Part shown: positions 32,828 to 42,037 of the stretch, piece after piece
How positions within the stretch are numbered: position 1 is the first letter of the stretch
How the letters are laid out: the number at the start of each line of letters is the position of its first letter
Assembly (NCBI RefSeq): GCF_034808145.1
Contig: NZ_JAXHGM010000007.1
Coordinates: 62,001 to 126,000 of the forward strand
Direction: 5' to 3'
From: Halorubellus sp034808145
GTDB lineage: Archaea; Halobacteriota; Halobacteria; Halobacteriales; Natrialbaceae
DNA: 64,000 nt
Notes under the pieces: model-generated
What the model saw: only the letters and a program-made list of their open reading frames with translations
The model's database searches: none
Told to the model about the DNA's origin: nothing
Translations under genes and position numbers: made by a program

Positions 32828-34111
32828 ATGCCCGACCCGAACCGAGGAGCCGACGGTGACCCCGACGCGGGCGGTGACGCCGACGCTGGCGCGGCCTATC
32901 CCGACGACGTCGCGGCGCTCGCGCGCGAACTCGTCCGGGTCCCGAGCGAGAACCCGCCGGGCGAGGAGCGAGCGGTCGCGGCGTACGTCGTCGGGTGGGC
33001 GCGAGCGCACGGCCTTGACGCGGAACGCCTCGACACGCCCGGGTACCCCGAGCGCCCGAACGCGGTCGTCGCGGTCGGGGACGTGGAGACGGCGTCGACC
33101 ACCGTGGTCCTGAACGGCCACACGGACGTGGTCCCGGCGGGCAATGCCGACGCGTGGACGCACGACCCCTACGAGGGCGTGGTCGCGACGGCGGCCGACG
33201 GGGACGGCGGCGAGCGCGAGGTCCTGTACGGTCGCGGGAGCGCGGACATGAAGGCGGGGCTCTCGCTGGCACTCGTCACGGCGAACGCGTTCGCGGAGCG
33301 AGTCGACGCCGGCGACGGCGCCGGTTCGGACGCGGCCGAGGGCGCGCTCGTCGTGCACGCTGCCGCGGGCGAGGAGACAGGGATTCCGGGGACGCGGGCG
33401 TGCATCGAGGCGGGGTACGGCGGCGACTGCGCGGTCGTGCTCGAACCCACGGACCTGCGGGTGGCGACGAGCGCGAAGGGCGTCGTCACGTACCGCGTCA
33501 CCGTCCGCGGCGAGTCGACGCACGCCAGTCACCCGGACGAGGGCGCGAACGCCATCGACGCCGCGCGAGCGCTCTTCGACCGCGTCGACGCGTACGACGC
33601 CGAGCTGCGCGAGCGCGAGGACGACCTCGTCGGTCGCGGGTACGCGAGCGTGACGAGCGTCGAGGCCGGCACCGACGGGAACATGGGCGTGATTCCCGGC
33701 CGCTTGACGTTCCTGCTGGACCGCAGGGTGCTCCCCGGCGAGTCCATCGAGGACGTGGACGCGGAGGTGGACGCGCTCCTCGACGCCGCGGCGCGCGAGG
33801 CCGACGTCGACGCCGGCCGCGAGACCGTCCAGTACTACGAGTCCGCGAGCATCCCCGCCGACCATCCGCTCGCGGAACTCGTCCGCGACGAGACCGGTGA
33901 CCGCGCACCCGGCGAGCCGTGGGGGATGACCGCCGCGACGGACGCGCGCGAGTTCGCCGCCGCCGGAATCCCGGCGGTCGTCTGGGGGCCCGGCAGCCTC
34001 TCGCAGGCGCACACCGTCGACGAGCGCGTCCCGCTCGAAGAGGTCCGGGACGCCCGCGGCGTCCTCGAAGCCGTCGTCGAACGCGCCCTCGACGGCGCAC
34101 TCGACGACTGA
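32828..34111 (+). CDS. M20-family metallopeptidase (ArgE/DapE-like)
   Basis: 427 residues. Two-zinc amidohydrolase: LNGHTDVVPAG gives the first His, LYGRGSADMKAGLSLALV the bridging Asp, AAAGEETGIPGT the catalytic Glu pair, LEPTDL a ligand, and SLSQAHTVDERVPLEEV the last His. The lid/dimer domain (about 200-310) begins KGVVTYRVTVRGESTHASHP. Deacylation of N-acetyl-ornithine, succinyl-diaminopimelate or an acyl amino acid is typical. The tight link to the trans-sulfuration gene suggests an amino-acid salvage function. A Gly/Asp-rich N-terminal tail of about 22 residues is disordered. Confidence 0.87.
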   Translation: MPDPNRGADGDPDAGGDADAGAAYPDDVAALARELVRVPSENPPGEERAVAAYVVGWARAHGLDAERLDTPGYPERPNAVVAVGDVETASTTVVLNGHTDVVPAGNADAWTHDPYEGVVATAADGDGGEREVLYGRGSADMKAGLSLALVTANAFAERVDAGDGAGSDAAEGALVVHAAAGEETGIPGTRACIEAGYGGDCAVVLEPTDLRVATSAKGVVTYRVTVRGESTHASHPDEGANAIDAARALFDRVDAYDAELREREDDLVGRGYASVTSVEAGTDGNMGVIPGRLTFLLDRRVLPGESIEDVDAEVDALLDAAAREADVDAGRETVQYYESASIPADHPLAELVRDETGDRAPGEPWGMTAATDAREFAAAGIPAVVWGPGSLSQAHTVDERVPLEEVRDARGVLEAVVERALDGALDD

Positions 34112-34159
34112 CTCGACTGCGTACTCGCGGGCGAGGCGGCGGTCGCGTCCCGAGCGCGG

Positions 34160-34630
34160 TCAGGCCGTGTCCGCCGTCTCCTGGTCGTCCCGCGATGCGT
34201 CCGGCTGGTCGCGGTCGACGCGCAGCGGCTCGGCGTCCCAAGTGACGTCGAGTCGGTGACGGGCGACGTGCGGCGCGAGCGTCTCGCGCGTCGCGAGCCC
34301 GAGGTACTCGCCGTCGTCGACGACGGCGAGCAGCGAGATGCCGGCCTTGCGCATCCGGTCGGCGGCGAGCCCGACCGGCGTGCTCGGCGTGACCGTCACG
34401 ACCGGGGTGGACATGCACGACGCCACGGTGTGTGTGGCGGCTCCCTCGGCGACGGCGGCGACCACGTCCGCTTCGGTGACGATGCCCGTGACGACGTCGC
34501 TCCCGTCGCGGACGACGAGCGCCGGGACGGCGGAATCGCGGAGCAACTCGGCCGCCTCGGGTATCGGTCGGTGCGACCCGACGACGGGCGCGCGTTCGTC
34601 CATCGCCTGGACCACTGGCACGTCTATCAT
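34160..34630 (-). CDS. CBS-domain pair protein
   Basis: 156 residues from MIDVPVVQAMDERAPVVGSH; 14 upstream codons are excluded because CCTAAGTGC lies about 28 bp before this ATG. Two CBS modules: residues 1-65 (IPEAAELLRDSAVPALVVRD, VVTGIVTEADVVAAV) and 70-130 (VASCMSTPVVTVTPSTPVGL, ISLLAVVDDGEYLGLATRET). Such pairs bind adenine nucleotides and regulate partner proteins. A charged, disordered tail follows. No fused effector domain. Confidence 0.87.
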   Translation of the reverse strand: MIDVPVVQAMDERAPVVGSHRPIPEAAELLRDSAVPALVVRDGSDVVTGIVTEADVVAAVAEGAATHTVASCMSTPVVTVTPSTPVGLAADRMRKAGISLLAVVDDGEYLGLATRETLAPHVARHRLDVTWDAEPLRVDRDQPDASRDDQETADTA

Positions 34631-34923
34631 CGTGCGAGACAATGACTTACAGCACTTAGGGATGCCGTACAATCGTCACTAAGGACCTAGAACGGGTTCG
34701 TCGGGCCACTGGAACCGAGCGGACGCGGGCAGTCGCCGCGCGCGAGCGAGGCACTGGCGTGATGGCGGCGGGTGGCCGTCAGTTCCTTACGGACTTCGTC
34801 GCTACCACCGCTCGTGTATCCGCACGAAGTTCGCGCTCTGGGGGAGCGCACGGGGAAGCCCAACGGAGGTGGCGACGATGCCGGTCCGGTCCACGGACCC
34901 CGACGGCGTCGTCGAGGATGGCG

Positions 34924-36531
34924 ATGACGCGGGAGCGGACGCGCCGCCGATTGCTCGCGGCGCTCGGGAGCACCGGCGCGGTCGCGCTCGCGGGGTGCAG
35001 TCAGTCCGAGGACGCCGACACCGCGGCGACGAGCGCGGTCACGGCGTCGACCACCGCGACCGCCGCCACCACCACCCGGACCGTCACGGACACCGCGACG
35101 AGCGAACCCGCCGCGCCCGAACTGGCGAGCGCGTCGCTCGCCGCGGACCGCGTCGGCCAGTTCCAGCCGGTCGACCTGGAGTACGCGGTCGCCAACGCCG
35201 GCGGTGACGCCTTCGAGGGACACGCGGTCGTGACCGTCGACGGCGAGAGGGTCCACAGCGCCGGCGTGACCGTCGACGGCGGCGAGGAACTCTCCCGGAC
35301 AGTCACCGTCCGGGTCGGCGTCCGCGGCGACCACGACGTCGCCGTCGCCGCCTACGGGGACGGCGAGAGCGACCCGTTCGCGACCGAGCGCACGTCCCTC
35401 GCGGTCGAGACGTACCCCGGGTCGTTCGTCGGCGTCGACGGCACGACGTTCACGTGCGGCGACGGCACGCTGTACTGCAACGGGGCGAACGACCAGCAGG
35501 TGATGGCCACGCAGATACCGCGCGAGCGCATCGACCGCGTGTTCGCGCTCGCCGACGACCTCGGGATGAACGTGATGCGCGTGTTCGGGTTCGCACCCGC
35601 CTGGAGCGCCGAAGCCGCCCAGCCCGCCCCCAGCGAGTACAACGAGCGGTTCTTCGAGCGCCTCGACCGCGTGGTCGCCGCCGCCAAGCGCCACGGCATC
35701 CGGCTGGTCGTCCCGCTCGTCGGGAACGCGCCCGGCCCGGACAGCGTCCCGCAGTACGTCGAGTGGGTGGACGGCGCCACCGAGCACAACGACTTCTACG
35801 AGCACGAGCGCTGTCGCGACCTCTACAAAGGGTACGTCGAGCACGTGCTCACGCGAACGAACCCGCTCACGGGACTCGAGTACCGCGAGGACCCGACCAT
35901 CATGCTCTGGGAGCTCGGGAACGAACTGAACTGCCGGTGGCCGAAGAAGTACCCGCTCGACTGGATCCGGGAGATGGGTGCGTTCGTGAAGGACCTCGAC
36001 GACGAGCACCTCCTGTCGACTGGCATCCGCGGGAACCAGTGGGGCGCGGACCCGAACGACAAGGAGTCGTACAAGGACGGCATCACTCGCGAGACGACCG
36101 TCATCAGGGACCACGACCCCGACGTGATCGACGCCGCGAGCGTCCACTTCTACCCGAAGACGTACGACATCGAGGACGACCGACTGCTCCGGGACTTCGT
36201 CACGAGCGTCCACGACACCCTCGACAAGCCCGTCTACATCGGCGAGTTCAACTGGCAGGTCGACCCGGACGAAGGCGGGTCGCTCGACGCCCGGAACGAG
36301 CACCTCGAGACGTGGTACGAGGTCTTCGCCGAGGAGAGCGTGAACGCGGCGTTCGTCCACGAGATCAGTACGCCCGACGTCGCCGCGGTCAAGGAGGGCA
36401 CGCGCGGCGCGTACTCCATCCTCCCCGAGGAGGATGAGCGGACCGCCGAGTTGCTGCGCTCGCACAGCCGGTGGGTTCGAGAGCACTCGACGAGCGAGTG
36501 TCCGGGCGCGCGACCCGAAGACGGTGCCTGA
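34924..36531 (+). CDS. Secreted GH5-like glycoside hydrolase (mannanase/cellulase type), Tat lipoprotein
   Basis: 535 residues. TRERTRRRLLAALGSTGAVA then LAGC is a twin-arginine signal ending in a lipobox, so it is exported folded and lipid-anchored; a Thr/Ala linker follows. Residues about 70-150 form a CARDB-like beta-sandwich (LEYAVANAGGDAFEGHAVVT). The TIM barrel follows, with ALADDLGMNVMRVFGFAPAW, TIMLWELGNELN (acid/base Glu334) and KPVYIGEFNWQ (nucleophile Glu441). Beta-mannanase is the closest recalled subgroup, cellulase the alternative. ATG 34918 is an equally possible start. Confidence 0.85.
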   Translation: MTRERTRRRLLAALGSTGAVALAGCSQSEDADTAATSAVTASTTATAATTTRTVTDTATSEPAAPELASASLAADRVGQFQPVDLEYAVANAGGDAFEGHAVVTVDGERVHSAGVTVDGGEELSRTVTVRVGVRGDHDVAVAAYGDGESDPFATERTSLAVETYPGSFVGVDGTTFTCGDGTLYCNGANDQQVMATQIPRERIDRVFALADDLGMNVMRVFGFAPAWSAEAAQPAPSEYNERFFERLDRVVAAAKRHGIRLVVPLVGNAPGPDSVPQYVEWVDGATEHNDFYEHERCRDLYKGYVEHVLTRTNPLTGLEYREDPTIMLWELGNELNCRWPKKYPLDWIREMGAFVKDLDDEHLLSTGIRGNQWGADPNDKESYKDGITRETTVIRDHDPDVIDAASVHFYPKTYDIEDDRLLRDFVTSVHDTLDKPVYIGEFNWQVDPDEGGSLDARNEHLETWYEVFAEESVNAAFVHEISTPDVAAVKEGTRGAYSILPEEDERTAELLRSHSRWVREHSTSECPGARPEDGA

Positions 36532-36540
36532 GCGACCGCG

Positions 36541-36825
36541 CTACTGCGTGAACAGGTGGCCCTCGCGTGGGACGTCGAACAGGCCGACGCGCGCGCCGGC
36601 GTCGAGCCACGCGTGACCGTAGGAGAACGCGGCGAGCGCGTTCACCGGGTCGTCGTTCGCGCGGAAGTGCTCGCCGTCGTCGAGGTACGACGTCGCCATC
36701 TCCAGGCACTCCAGGGCGGCCTCGCCCATCGGCGTGTCCGCCGGGGCACACACCTCGACCTCGTCGAGTGCTTCGGCGAGCAGGTCGTGGTAGCGGTCGG
36801 TCTTCTCGTCGAGGTCCGCGGGCAT
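36541..36825 (-). CDS. DUF357 family protein
   Basis: 94 residues from MPADLDEKTDRYHDLLAEAL; 16 codons upstream are rejected because GCGCTTACG at about -27 points here. All-helical: EAALECLEMATSYLDDGEHF, NALAAFSYGHAWLDAGARVG and LFDVPREGHLFTQ. The archaeal DUF357 family forms a small helical bundle of unknown function. It ends 9 nt from the stop of the convergent GH5 gene. Confidence 0.88.
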   Translation of the reverse strand: MPADLDEKTDRYHDLLAEALDEVEVCAPADTPMGEAALECLEMATSYLDDGEHFRANDDPVNALAAFSYGHAWLDAGARVGLFDVPREGHLFTQ

Positions 36826-37004
36826 ACCGCGTCCGTCGCCCGCGCGGGACGTAAGCGCGTCGTCTCGACGCACCGGACCCCGGCCGCTGCCACGGGCTGA
36901 GAGCGGTTCCGGGGTGGTGGCCGCGGACGCTCTGGTTACCGGTTGGTTGCCGCGTACGCTCGGAATCTCCCGGACATTTGTCGCGTGGTGTCGACGGACG
37001 CGGT

Positions 37005-38456
37005 ATGCGCGTCGTCCGCGTGCTCGTCCCAGACGACCGGCTGTCGACCGTGCGCGACCGCCTCGACGACGAGGGCGTCGACCACCTCGTGCTCGCCCAG
37101 AACGAGGCCGCCGACCGGTCGCTCGTCGAGTTCCCCATCCCAGCCGAGGGCGTCGACTTCGTCCTCGACGAACTGCGGGACGCCGGCGTCGACGACGAGT
37201 ACGTCGTCGTGCTCGGCGCGGAGACGGTCGCGACGACGCACTACGACGACCTCGAACGACGGTTCGTCGCCGAGCAGGAGGAGGGGGACGCCATCGCGAC
37301 CGAGGAGATCCGGTCGAAGGCGGTCGGGATGACGCCGAACGCGCGGACGTACTACGCGATGACGCTCCTGTCGGCGGTCGTCGCGACCGCCGGCCTGCTG
37401 CTGGACTCGCCCGCCATCGTCGTCGGGTCGATGGTCATCGCGCCCCAGGTCGGGTCGGCGATGGCGGCGAGCGTCGGCGCCGCGGTCGGCGACCGACGAC
37501 TGCTCCTCGCGGGACTGCGCTCGCAGGTGCTCGGGCTCGCGCTCGCGATCTGTGCGGCGACCGCGTTCGGCCTCGGCCTGAAGACCGCGGCGTTCGTCCC
37601 GCCGTCGCTGAACGTCGACACCGTCACGCAGATCGCGTCGCGGATATCGCCGGGGTTCCTCTCCATCGCGGTCGGGCTCTGCGCTGGCGCCGCGGGCGCG
37701 TTCGGGCTCGCGACCGCGGTCCCGGTGTCCCTCGTGGGCGTCATGATCGCGGCCGCGCTCATCCCGGCGGCCGCGGCGACCGGCATCGGGGTCGCGTGGG
37801 GGTTCCCGCTGGTCGCGGTCGGCGCGTTCGTGCTCCTCGCGGCGAACGCGGTCGCGATCAACCTCGCCGCGCTCGGGACGTTCGCGTTCCTCGGGTACCG
37901 GCCGGAGGGCGGTGCTCGCGACCTCCTCGCGAGCGACCCGGTGGTGCCCGCGGTCCTCGTCGTCCTCGTCGTCGCGTTCGCGGTGCTCGGCGGGGCGACG
38001 GCGCGGCACGCGACCGTGGAGAACGCGGTGAACGACGCGGTCGGCGAGGTCCTCGACCGCGAGCCCTACGAACCGCTCGGGCTCGTCTCGGTCCGCGTCG
38101 GGTTCTCGCCCGCGACCGAACTCACGGGCGAGCAGCCGGTGACGGTCGTCGTCAGTCGCCCCGCGGACGTCCCGTATCCGGCGCTCGCGGACGCGATACG
38201 GCGAGCGGTCGCCGACAGCGTCGCGGGTCCGGTCGCGGTCACCGTCGAGTACGTCGAGCAGGTCGAGACCGAGCGCTCGGCCGTCGCCCCGCGAGGTCGG
38301 GTGGTCGAGCGGGACCGCCCGGAACGTTCACCGGGCGCCCGCCTCCGCTCGCGGCGTCTCGGGACAAGGCTTACGCGGGCGGCGAGTAACGGGCGTCGTG
38401 TATGCGTCCCCCGAACCCGCGACTCACCCTCCTCCTCGCCGGGCTCGCCGTCGTGA
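37005..38456 (+). CDS. DUF389 (TIGR00341) membrane protein
   Basis: 483 residues. The N-terminal cytosolic ferredoxin-like domain (RVVRVLVPDDRLSTVRDRLD) is followed by at least eight membrane segments. They include RTYYAMTLLSAVVATAGLLL, DSPAIVVGSMVIAPQVGSAM (DUF389 signature) and VSLVGVMIAAALIPAAAATG. A C-terminal soluble domain of about 120 residues follows. The last 18 codons overlap the next gene by 55 nt; the terminal Ser/Pro/Arg-rich residues there look like run-on. The family is a putative ion or metabolite transporter with unknown substrate. Confidence 0.88.
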   Translation: MRVVRVLVPDDRLSTVRDRLDDEGVDHLVLAQNEAADRSLVEFPIPAEGVDFVLDELRDAGVDDEYVVVLGAETVATTHYDDLERRFVAEQEEGDAIATEEIRSKAVGMTPNARTYYAMTLLSAVVATAGLLLDSPAIVVGSMVIAPQVGSAMAASVGAAVGDRRLLLAGLRSQVLGLALAICAATAFGLGLKTAAFVPPSLNVDTVTQIASRISPGFLSIAVGLCAGAAGAFGLATAVPVSLVGVMIAAALIPAAAATGIGVAWGFPLVAVGAFVLLAANAVAINLAALGTFAFLGYRPEGGARDLLASDPVVPAVLVVLVVAFAVLGGATARHATVENAVNDAVGEVLDREPYEPLGLVSVRVGFSPATELTGEQPVTVVVSRPADVPYPALADAIRRAVADSVAGPVAVTVEYVEQVETERSAVAPRGRVVERDRPERSPGARLRSRRLGTRLTRAASNGRRVCVPRTRDSPSSSPGSPS

Positions 38457-39397
38457 GTCTCGTCGCCGCGGTCCCGCTCTCGGCGCCGGGACACCTCGGC
38501 TACGGCTGCGGCGGTCCGCAGGGCGCGGACCTCGACCGCACCGATGCGGGCCAGTGGCTCGTCCTCCAGGGCGGCGAGTACCGCGACGGCGAGCCGCTCG
38601 TCGTCGCGCGGTACGGGGCCGACTGGCGGCGGCTCGCGCGTCACGAGCTCGAACTGCCCGCGAACGCGACCGCGGACGACGACGCCGTCCACCCGGTGTC
38701 GCTGACACCCTCGAAGCCCGAGGGCGGCGGGTTCTGGGTCGTCACGAACGACGACCGCGCGTACCGGTACGACCGCACCGGCGAGTTTACAGGAGACGTA
38801 AACCCGGCGCGGGCGGTGCGCGAGGGCGGCGACCCCGGCGTCGATAGCGCCCCCGCGGATGCCATCGACTGGGAGGTCGAGGGGTACGGTGACACGGTCG
38901 ACGCCGAGGCCACTGCGTCCGAGTCCGACGTGGCCCGGAACTACGTCCTCGCGCGGGACGGGACGGTGCTCGCGTACACGTCGAACTGGCAGTACACGGG
39001 CGTCACGCACGAGGGCGTCGACGGGAACGATTGCTTCGGCGAGCGTCCCGCGTGGCCGTCCGCGTTCGAGCTGCTCGCCGCGACGACCGCGTTCGGGCTG
39101 GTCGGGCTCGCGCTGACGAGTTGGGTGGCGCGCGAGGACCTCGCGAGCGCCGCGGCGCTCGCAGTCGGGGGGCCCGTCGTCGCCGGGACGTTCTCGATGT
39201 ACCTCCTGCCCGACGTCGCGAGCGCCGTCTACCGGCTCCCGGACGTCGCGCTCGGCGTCGGCCTCCTCGCGCCCGTCGCGTGGGCCGCGTGGCGGACCCG
39301 CGAGGACCCAGTCGTCGCCTTCCCCGCCCTCGTCCTGAGCGGGAGCGCGCTCGTCGCCGCGGGCGTCCGCTACCTGCTCGCGAGCGGCCTGCCGTGA
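38402..39397 (+). CDS. Haloarchaeal membrane protein, unknown function
   Basis: 331 residues. N-terminal signal anchor PRLTLLLAGLAVVSLVAAVP; an extracellular domain of about 170 residues (QWLVLQGGEYRDGEPLVVAR, GFWVVTNDDRAYRYDRTGEF) that looks like a beta-structured sensor; then four membrane segments (FELLAATTAFGLVGLALTSW, LASAAALAVGGPVVAGTFSM, LGVGLLAPVAWAAW and ALVLSGSALVAAGVRYLLAS). It begins 55 nt before the end of the DUF389 gene but has its own TATA-like GGCTTACGC about 30 bp upstream. No family name recognised. Confidence 0.75.
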   Translation: MRPPNPRLTLLLAGLAVVSLVAAVPLSAPGHLGYGCGGPQGADLDRTDAGQWLVLQGGEYRDGEPLVVARYGADWRRLARHELELPANATADDDAVHPVSLTPSKPEGGGFWVVTNDDRAYRYDRTGEFTGDVNPARAVREGGDPGVDSAPADAIDWEVEGYGDTVDAEATASESDVARNYVLARDGTVLAYTSNWQYTGVTHEGVDGNDCFGERPAWPSAFELLAATTAFGLVGLALTSWVAREDLASAAALAVGGPVVAGTFSMYLLPDVASAVYRLPDVALGVGLLAPVAWAAWRTREDPVVAFPALVLSGSALVAAGVRYLLASGLP

Positions 39398-39494
39398 CCG
39401 GCTCGCGGGACGGCGTGCGAGGCGTTGGCGGGGGTGCGTGAGCCGTACAGGATAGCACAACCGGTAAAGTAGTTCGGCGAGTATTGGGCGATAC

Positions 39495-40889
39495 ATGACA
39501 GACTCGCCTCGCGTGGAGGTCTACACGAAGGAGAACTGCAGCTACTGCGAGAAAGCGAAGGCGCTGCTCGACGAGAAGGGCGTCGAGTACGAGGAGATCA
39601 ACGTCACCGGCGACGACGAGAAGTTCGAGGAGATGGTCGAGCGAGCGAACGGCCGGAAGACCGCGCCCGAGGTGTTCATCGACGACGAGCTCATCGGCGG
39701 ATGGGACGACACGAGCGCGCTCGACCAGGAGGGGAAGCTCGACGAGAAGCTGGGAATCGCTGAGGCGCCGTGCGCCTCGGAGAACGCGAACGGCGAGGCC
39801 GTGAGCGCGGACGGTGGCGACGAGATCGTCGAGCACCGGACGATGGTCATCGCCGGCACCGGAATCGCGGGCCTGAGCGCGGCTATCTACGCGGCGCGGT
39901 CGAACAACGACCCGCTCGTCATCGAGGGCGACGAACCCGGTGGCCAGCTCACGCTCACGACGGACGTCGAGAACTACCCGGGATTCCCGGAGGGCATCGG
40001 TGGGCCGGAGCTCATCAACAACATGAAAGAGCAGGCGAAGAAGTTCGGTGCCGAGACGAAGAACGGCATCATCGACGACGTCGTCGCTGGCGACCCCGAG
40101 AACGGGACGCCCCACCGGGTCGTCATGTCGAACGGCGACTGTTACACGGCCGACGCCGTCATCGCCGCGAGCGGTGCGTCCGCGCGGACGCTCGGCGTCC
40201 CCGGCGAGGACGACCTGATGGGGTACGGGCTGTCGACGTGCGCGACCTGCGACGGCGCGTTCTTCCGCGGCGAGGACATGCTCGTCGTCGGCGGCGGGGA
40301 CGCCGCGATGGAGGAGGCGAACTTCCTCACGAAGTTCGCGAACAAGGTGTACATCGCGCATCGCCGCGACGAGTTCCGCGCGGAGGACGTCTGGATCGAC
40401 CGCGTGATGGACAAGGTCGACGAGGGCGAGATAGAGGTGCTGTGGAACACCGAACTCACCGAGATCCACGGGAGTCAGGCCGACGGCGTCGACGAGGTGA
40501 CGCTCGTCTCCCACCCCGACGGCCACCCGACGGAGAAGCTCGACGCGGGCGACGGCTCCGTCGAGGAGTACGAGATGGACGTCGGCGCGGTGTTCTACGC
40601 CATCGGCCACACGCCGAACACCGAGTACCTCGAAGGGACGGGCGTTGAGACGGACGCCGAGGGGTACCTCCTCACCGAGGGCGGCAGCGGTGGCGGGCAG
40701 ACGGAGACGGGCGTCCCCGGCATCTACGGCGCTGGCGACGTCGTCGACCACCATTACCAGCAGGCGGCGACCGCGGCGGGGATGGGCGTGAAGGCGGCGC
40801 TCGACAGCGACGAGTTCCTCGAGGACCTCGAGCGTGCGCGCCGGAAGGCGACCACCGAGGGCGACGCGTCCGCGCAGGCCGACGACTGA
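39495..40889 (+). CDS. Glutaredoxin-thioredoxin reductase fusion protein
   Basis: 464 residues. Residues 1-85 are a glutaredoxin (VEVYTKENCSYCEKAKALLD, active Cys15 and Cys18; RKTAPEVFIDDELIGGWDD). After a linker, residues 115-464 are a complete TrxB. FAD motif MVIAGTGIAGLSAAIYAARS; redox pair Cys249-Ala-Thr-Cys252 in STCATCDGAFF; NADPH motif VVGGGDAAMEEANFL with HRRDEFR; C-terminal GIYGAGDVVDHHYQQAATAA. The fusion would channel electrons from NADPH directly to a glutaredoxin. Haloarchaea use gamma-glutamylcysteine rather than glutathione, so the native thiol substrate is of interest. Confidence 0.9.
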   Translation: MTDSPRVEVYTKENCSYCEKAKALLDEKGVEYEEINVTGDDEKFEEMVERANGRKTAPEVFIDDELIGGWDDTSALDQEGKLDEKLGIAEAPCASENANGEAVSADGGDEIVEHRTMVIAGTGIAGLSAAIYAARSNNDPLVIEGDEPGGQLTLTTDVENYPGFPEGIGGPELINNMKEQAKKFGAETKNGIIDDVVAGDPENGTPHRVVMSNGDCYTADAVIAASGASARTLGVPGEDDLMGYGLSTCATCDGAFFRGEDMLVVGGGDAAMEEANFLTKFANKVYIAHRRDEFRAEDVWIDRVMDKVDEGEIEVLWNTELTEIHGSQADGVDEVTLVSHPDGHPTEKLDAGDGSVEEYEMDVGAVFYAIGHTPNTEYLEGTGVETDAEGYLLTEGGSGGGQTETGVPGIYGAGDVVDHHYQQAATAAGMGVKAALDSDEFLEDLERARRKATTEGDASAQADD

Positions 40890-40934
40890 TACCAACGCGC
40901 GGGGTTTTTCACGCCGGCACTCTTCTCGGGTTGT

Positions 40935-41225
40935 ATGGCAGACGACGACGTCGAGACTATCACGGTCAGTATCGATACAGACGGCGACGCGGACGCGGTC
41001 GAGCTCCCCGCGGGCCTCGTGGACGTGCTCGCCGAGCAGGGCCAGTCCCCGGCGGAGGTCGTCGGCGACATCACGCTCCTCTCGTTCGCGTCCCGCGCGC
41101 ACCACCTCGTCCACCACGGCGAGGGCGACAATCCGGAGCTCGACGCCATCGAGCAGGAGACGATGGCGCTCTTCGAGGAGCGCTTCGGCGTGACGTTCGG
41201 CGAGGCGACCGGCCACCAGCACTGA
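40935..41225 (+). CDS. Small haloarchaeal conserved protein
   Basis: 96 residues, acidic: VETITVSIDTDGDADAVELP, GLVDVLAEQGQSPAEVVGDI, TLLSFASRAHHLVHHGEGDN and ALFEERFGVTFGEATGHQH. Repeated His residues (AHHLVHH; GHQH) could bind a metal but there is no defined motif. I have seen it as a conserved haloarchaeal family, possibly DUF7545, but cannot confirm the number. TATA-like GGTTTTTCACG 27 bp upstream gives it an independent leaderless transcript. Confidence 0.75.
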   Translation: MADDDVETITVSIDTDGDADAVELPAGLVDVLAEQGQSPAEVVGDITLLSFASRAHHLVHHGEGDNPELDAIEQETMALFEERFGVTFGEATGHQH

Positions 41226-41268
41226 ACGCGCTCCCTTCTCGACCTTTCAGCGACCGCGAGCGACCGCT

Positions 41269-41961
41269 CTAGGCGTCCTTCCGGGCGTCCGCGACGTCGT
41301 ACGCGAGGAGCACGCCGTCGTCGACGCGGGAGACGTCCCGGAGCGCGAGGTCGACGAACTCGGGGTCGGTGAAGCCGTCGCCGTCGGCGAGCGTCGGCGC
41401 GTCCCGGCCGCCGACGACCAACGAGCCGACGTAGACCGTGAGTTCGTCGACGAGGCCGGCGTCGAACAGCGAGAAGACGAGCTCCCCGCCACCCTCGGCC
41501 ATCACCGAGTCGACGCCTCGGGATTCGAGGGCGGCGAGGCCGCCGGGGAGGTCGACGCGGCCGTCCTCGTCGGCGTCCACGACGACGACCTCGGTGGTGT
41601 CGGTCGTCAGGCGCGCGCATCGGTCACCGGGTGCGGCGTCGGTCGCGAGGACGTACGTCTCCGCGCGGTCGTCCACGACCGCCGCGTCCGGTGGCGTTCG
41701 AGCGCGCGAATCCACGACGACGCGCGCCGGCTGCGCGGCGTCCCCGTCGGCTTCGCGGGCGGCGACGCGGTCCTCGGCCTTGACCGTGAGACTCGGGTCG
41801 TCCGCGAGGACGGTGCCGACGCCGACCATCACGGCGCCGCTGTCCGCGCGGACCGCGTCCACGCGGTCGAAGTCCTCGCGCCCGGAGATGGCGACCTGCC
41901 GACGCTCTCGACTGGAGAGCTTCCCGTCCACGCTCGTCGCCGCGTTCACCACCACGTGCAT
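41269..41961 (-). CDS. 2,5-diamino-6-ribosylamino-pyrimidinone phosphate reductase (RibD C-terminal type)
   Basis: 230 residues from MHVVVNAATSVDGKLSSRER. Reduces the ribosyl side chain of the pyrimidine intermediate in archaeal riboflavin (and F420 chromophore) synthesis. RibD_C / DHFR-like fold: SGREDFDRVDAVRADSGAVM, VGVGTVLADDPSLTVK, ARVVVDSRARTPPDAAVVDD, VMAEGGGELVFSLFDAGLVD (NADPH loop) and ELTVYVGSLVVGGRDAPTLA. Length and start fit TIGR01508. Twenty in-frame codons upstream are excluded. Not clustered with other riboflavin genes here. Confidence 0.9.
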   Translation of the reverse strand: MHVVVNAATSVDGKLSSRERRQVAISGREDFDRVDAVRADSGAVMVGVGTVLADDPSLTVKAEDRVAAREADGDAAQPARVVVDSRARTPPDAAVVDDRAETYVLATDAAPGDRCARLTTDTTEVVVVDADEDGRVDLPGGLAALESRGVDSVMAEGGGELVFSLFDAGLVDELTVYVGSLVVGGRDAPTLADGDGFTDPEFVDLALRDVSRVDDGVLLAYDVADARKDA

Positions 41962-42037
41962 ACGCCCGAGTTCGGGAGCGCCCCGTAGGAGGGTTTCGGT
42001 GCCATGAGTAGCGGCCCGCACTTCCGCGGCCCCCGTT

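Noticed and set aside
34865..34880. GGAGGTG followed by ATG before the GH5 gene
   Set aside because: The ATG at 34878 opens a frame that is not the GH5 frame and yields an Arg/His-rich shadow; unlike the coupled leaders, its stop does not meet the GH5 start.
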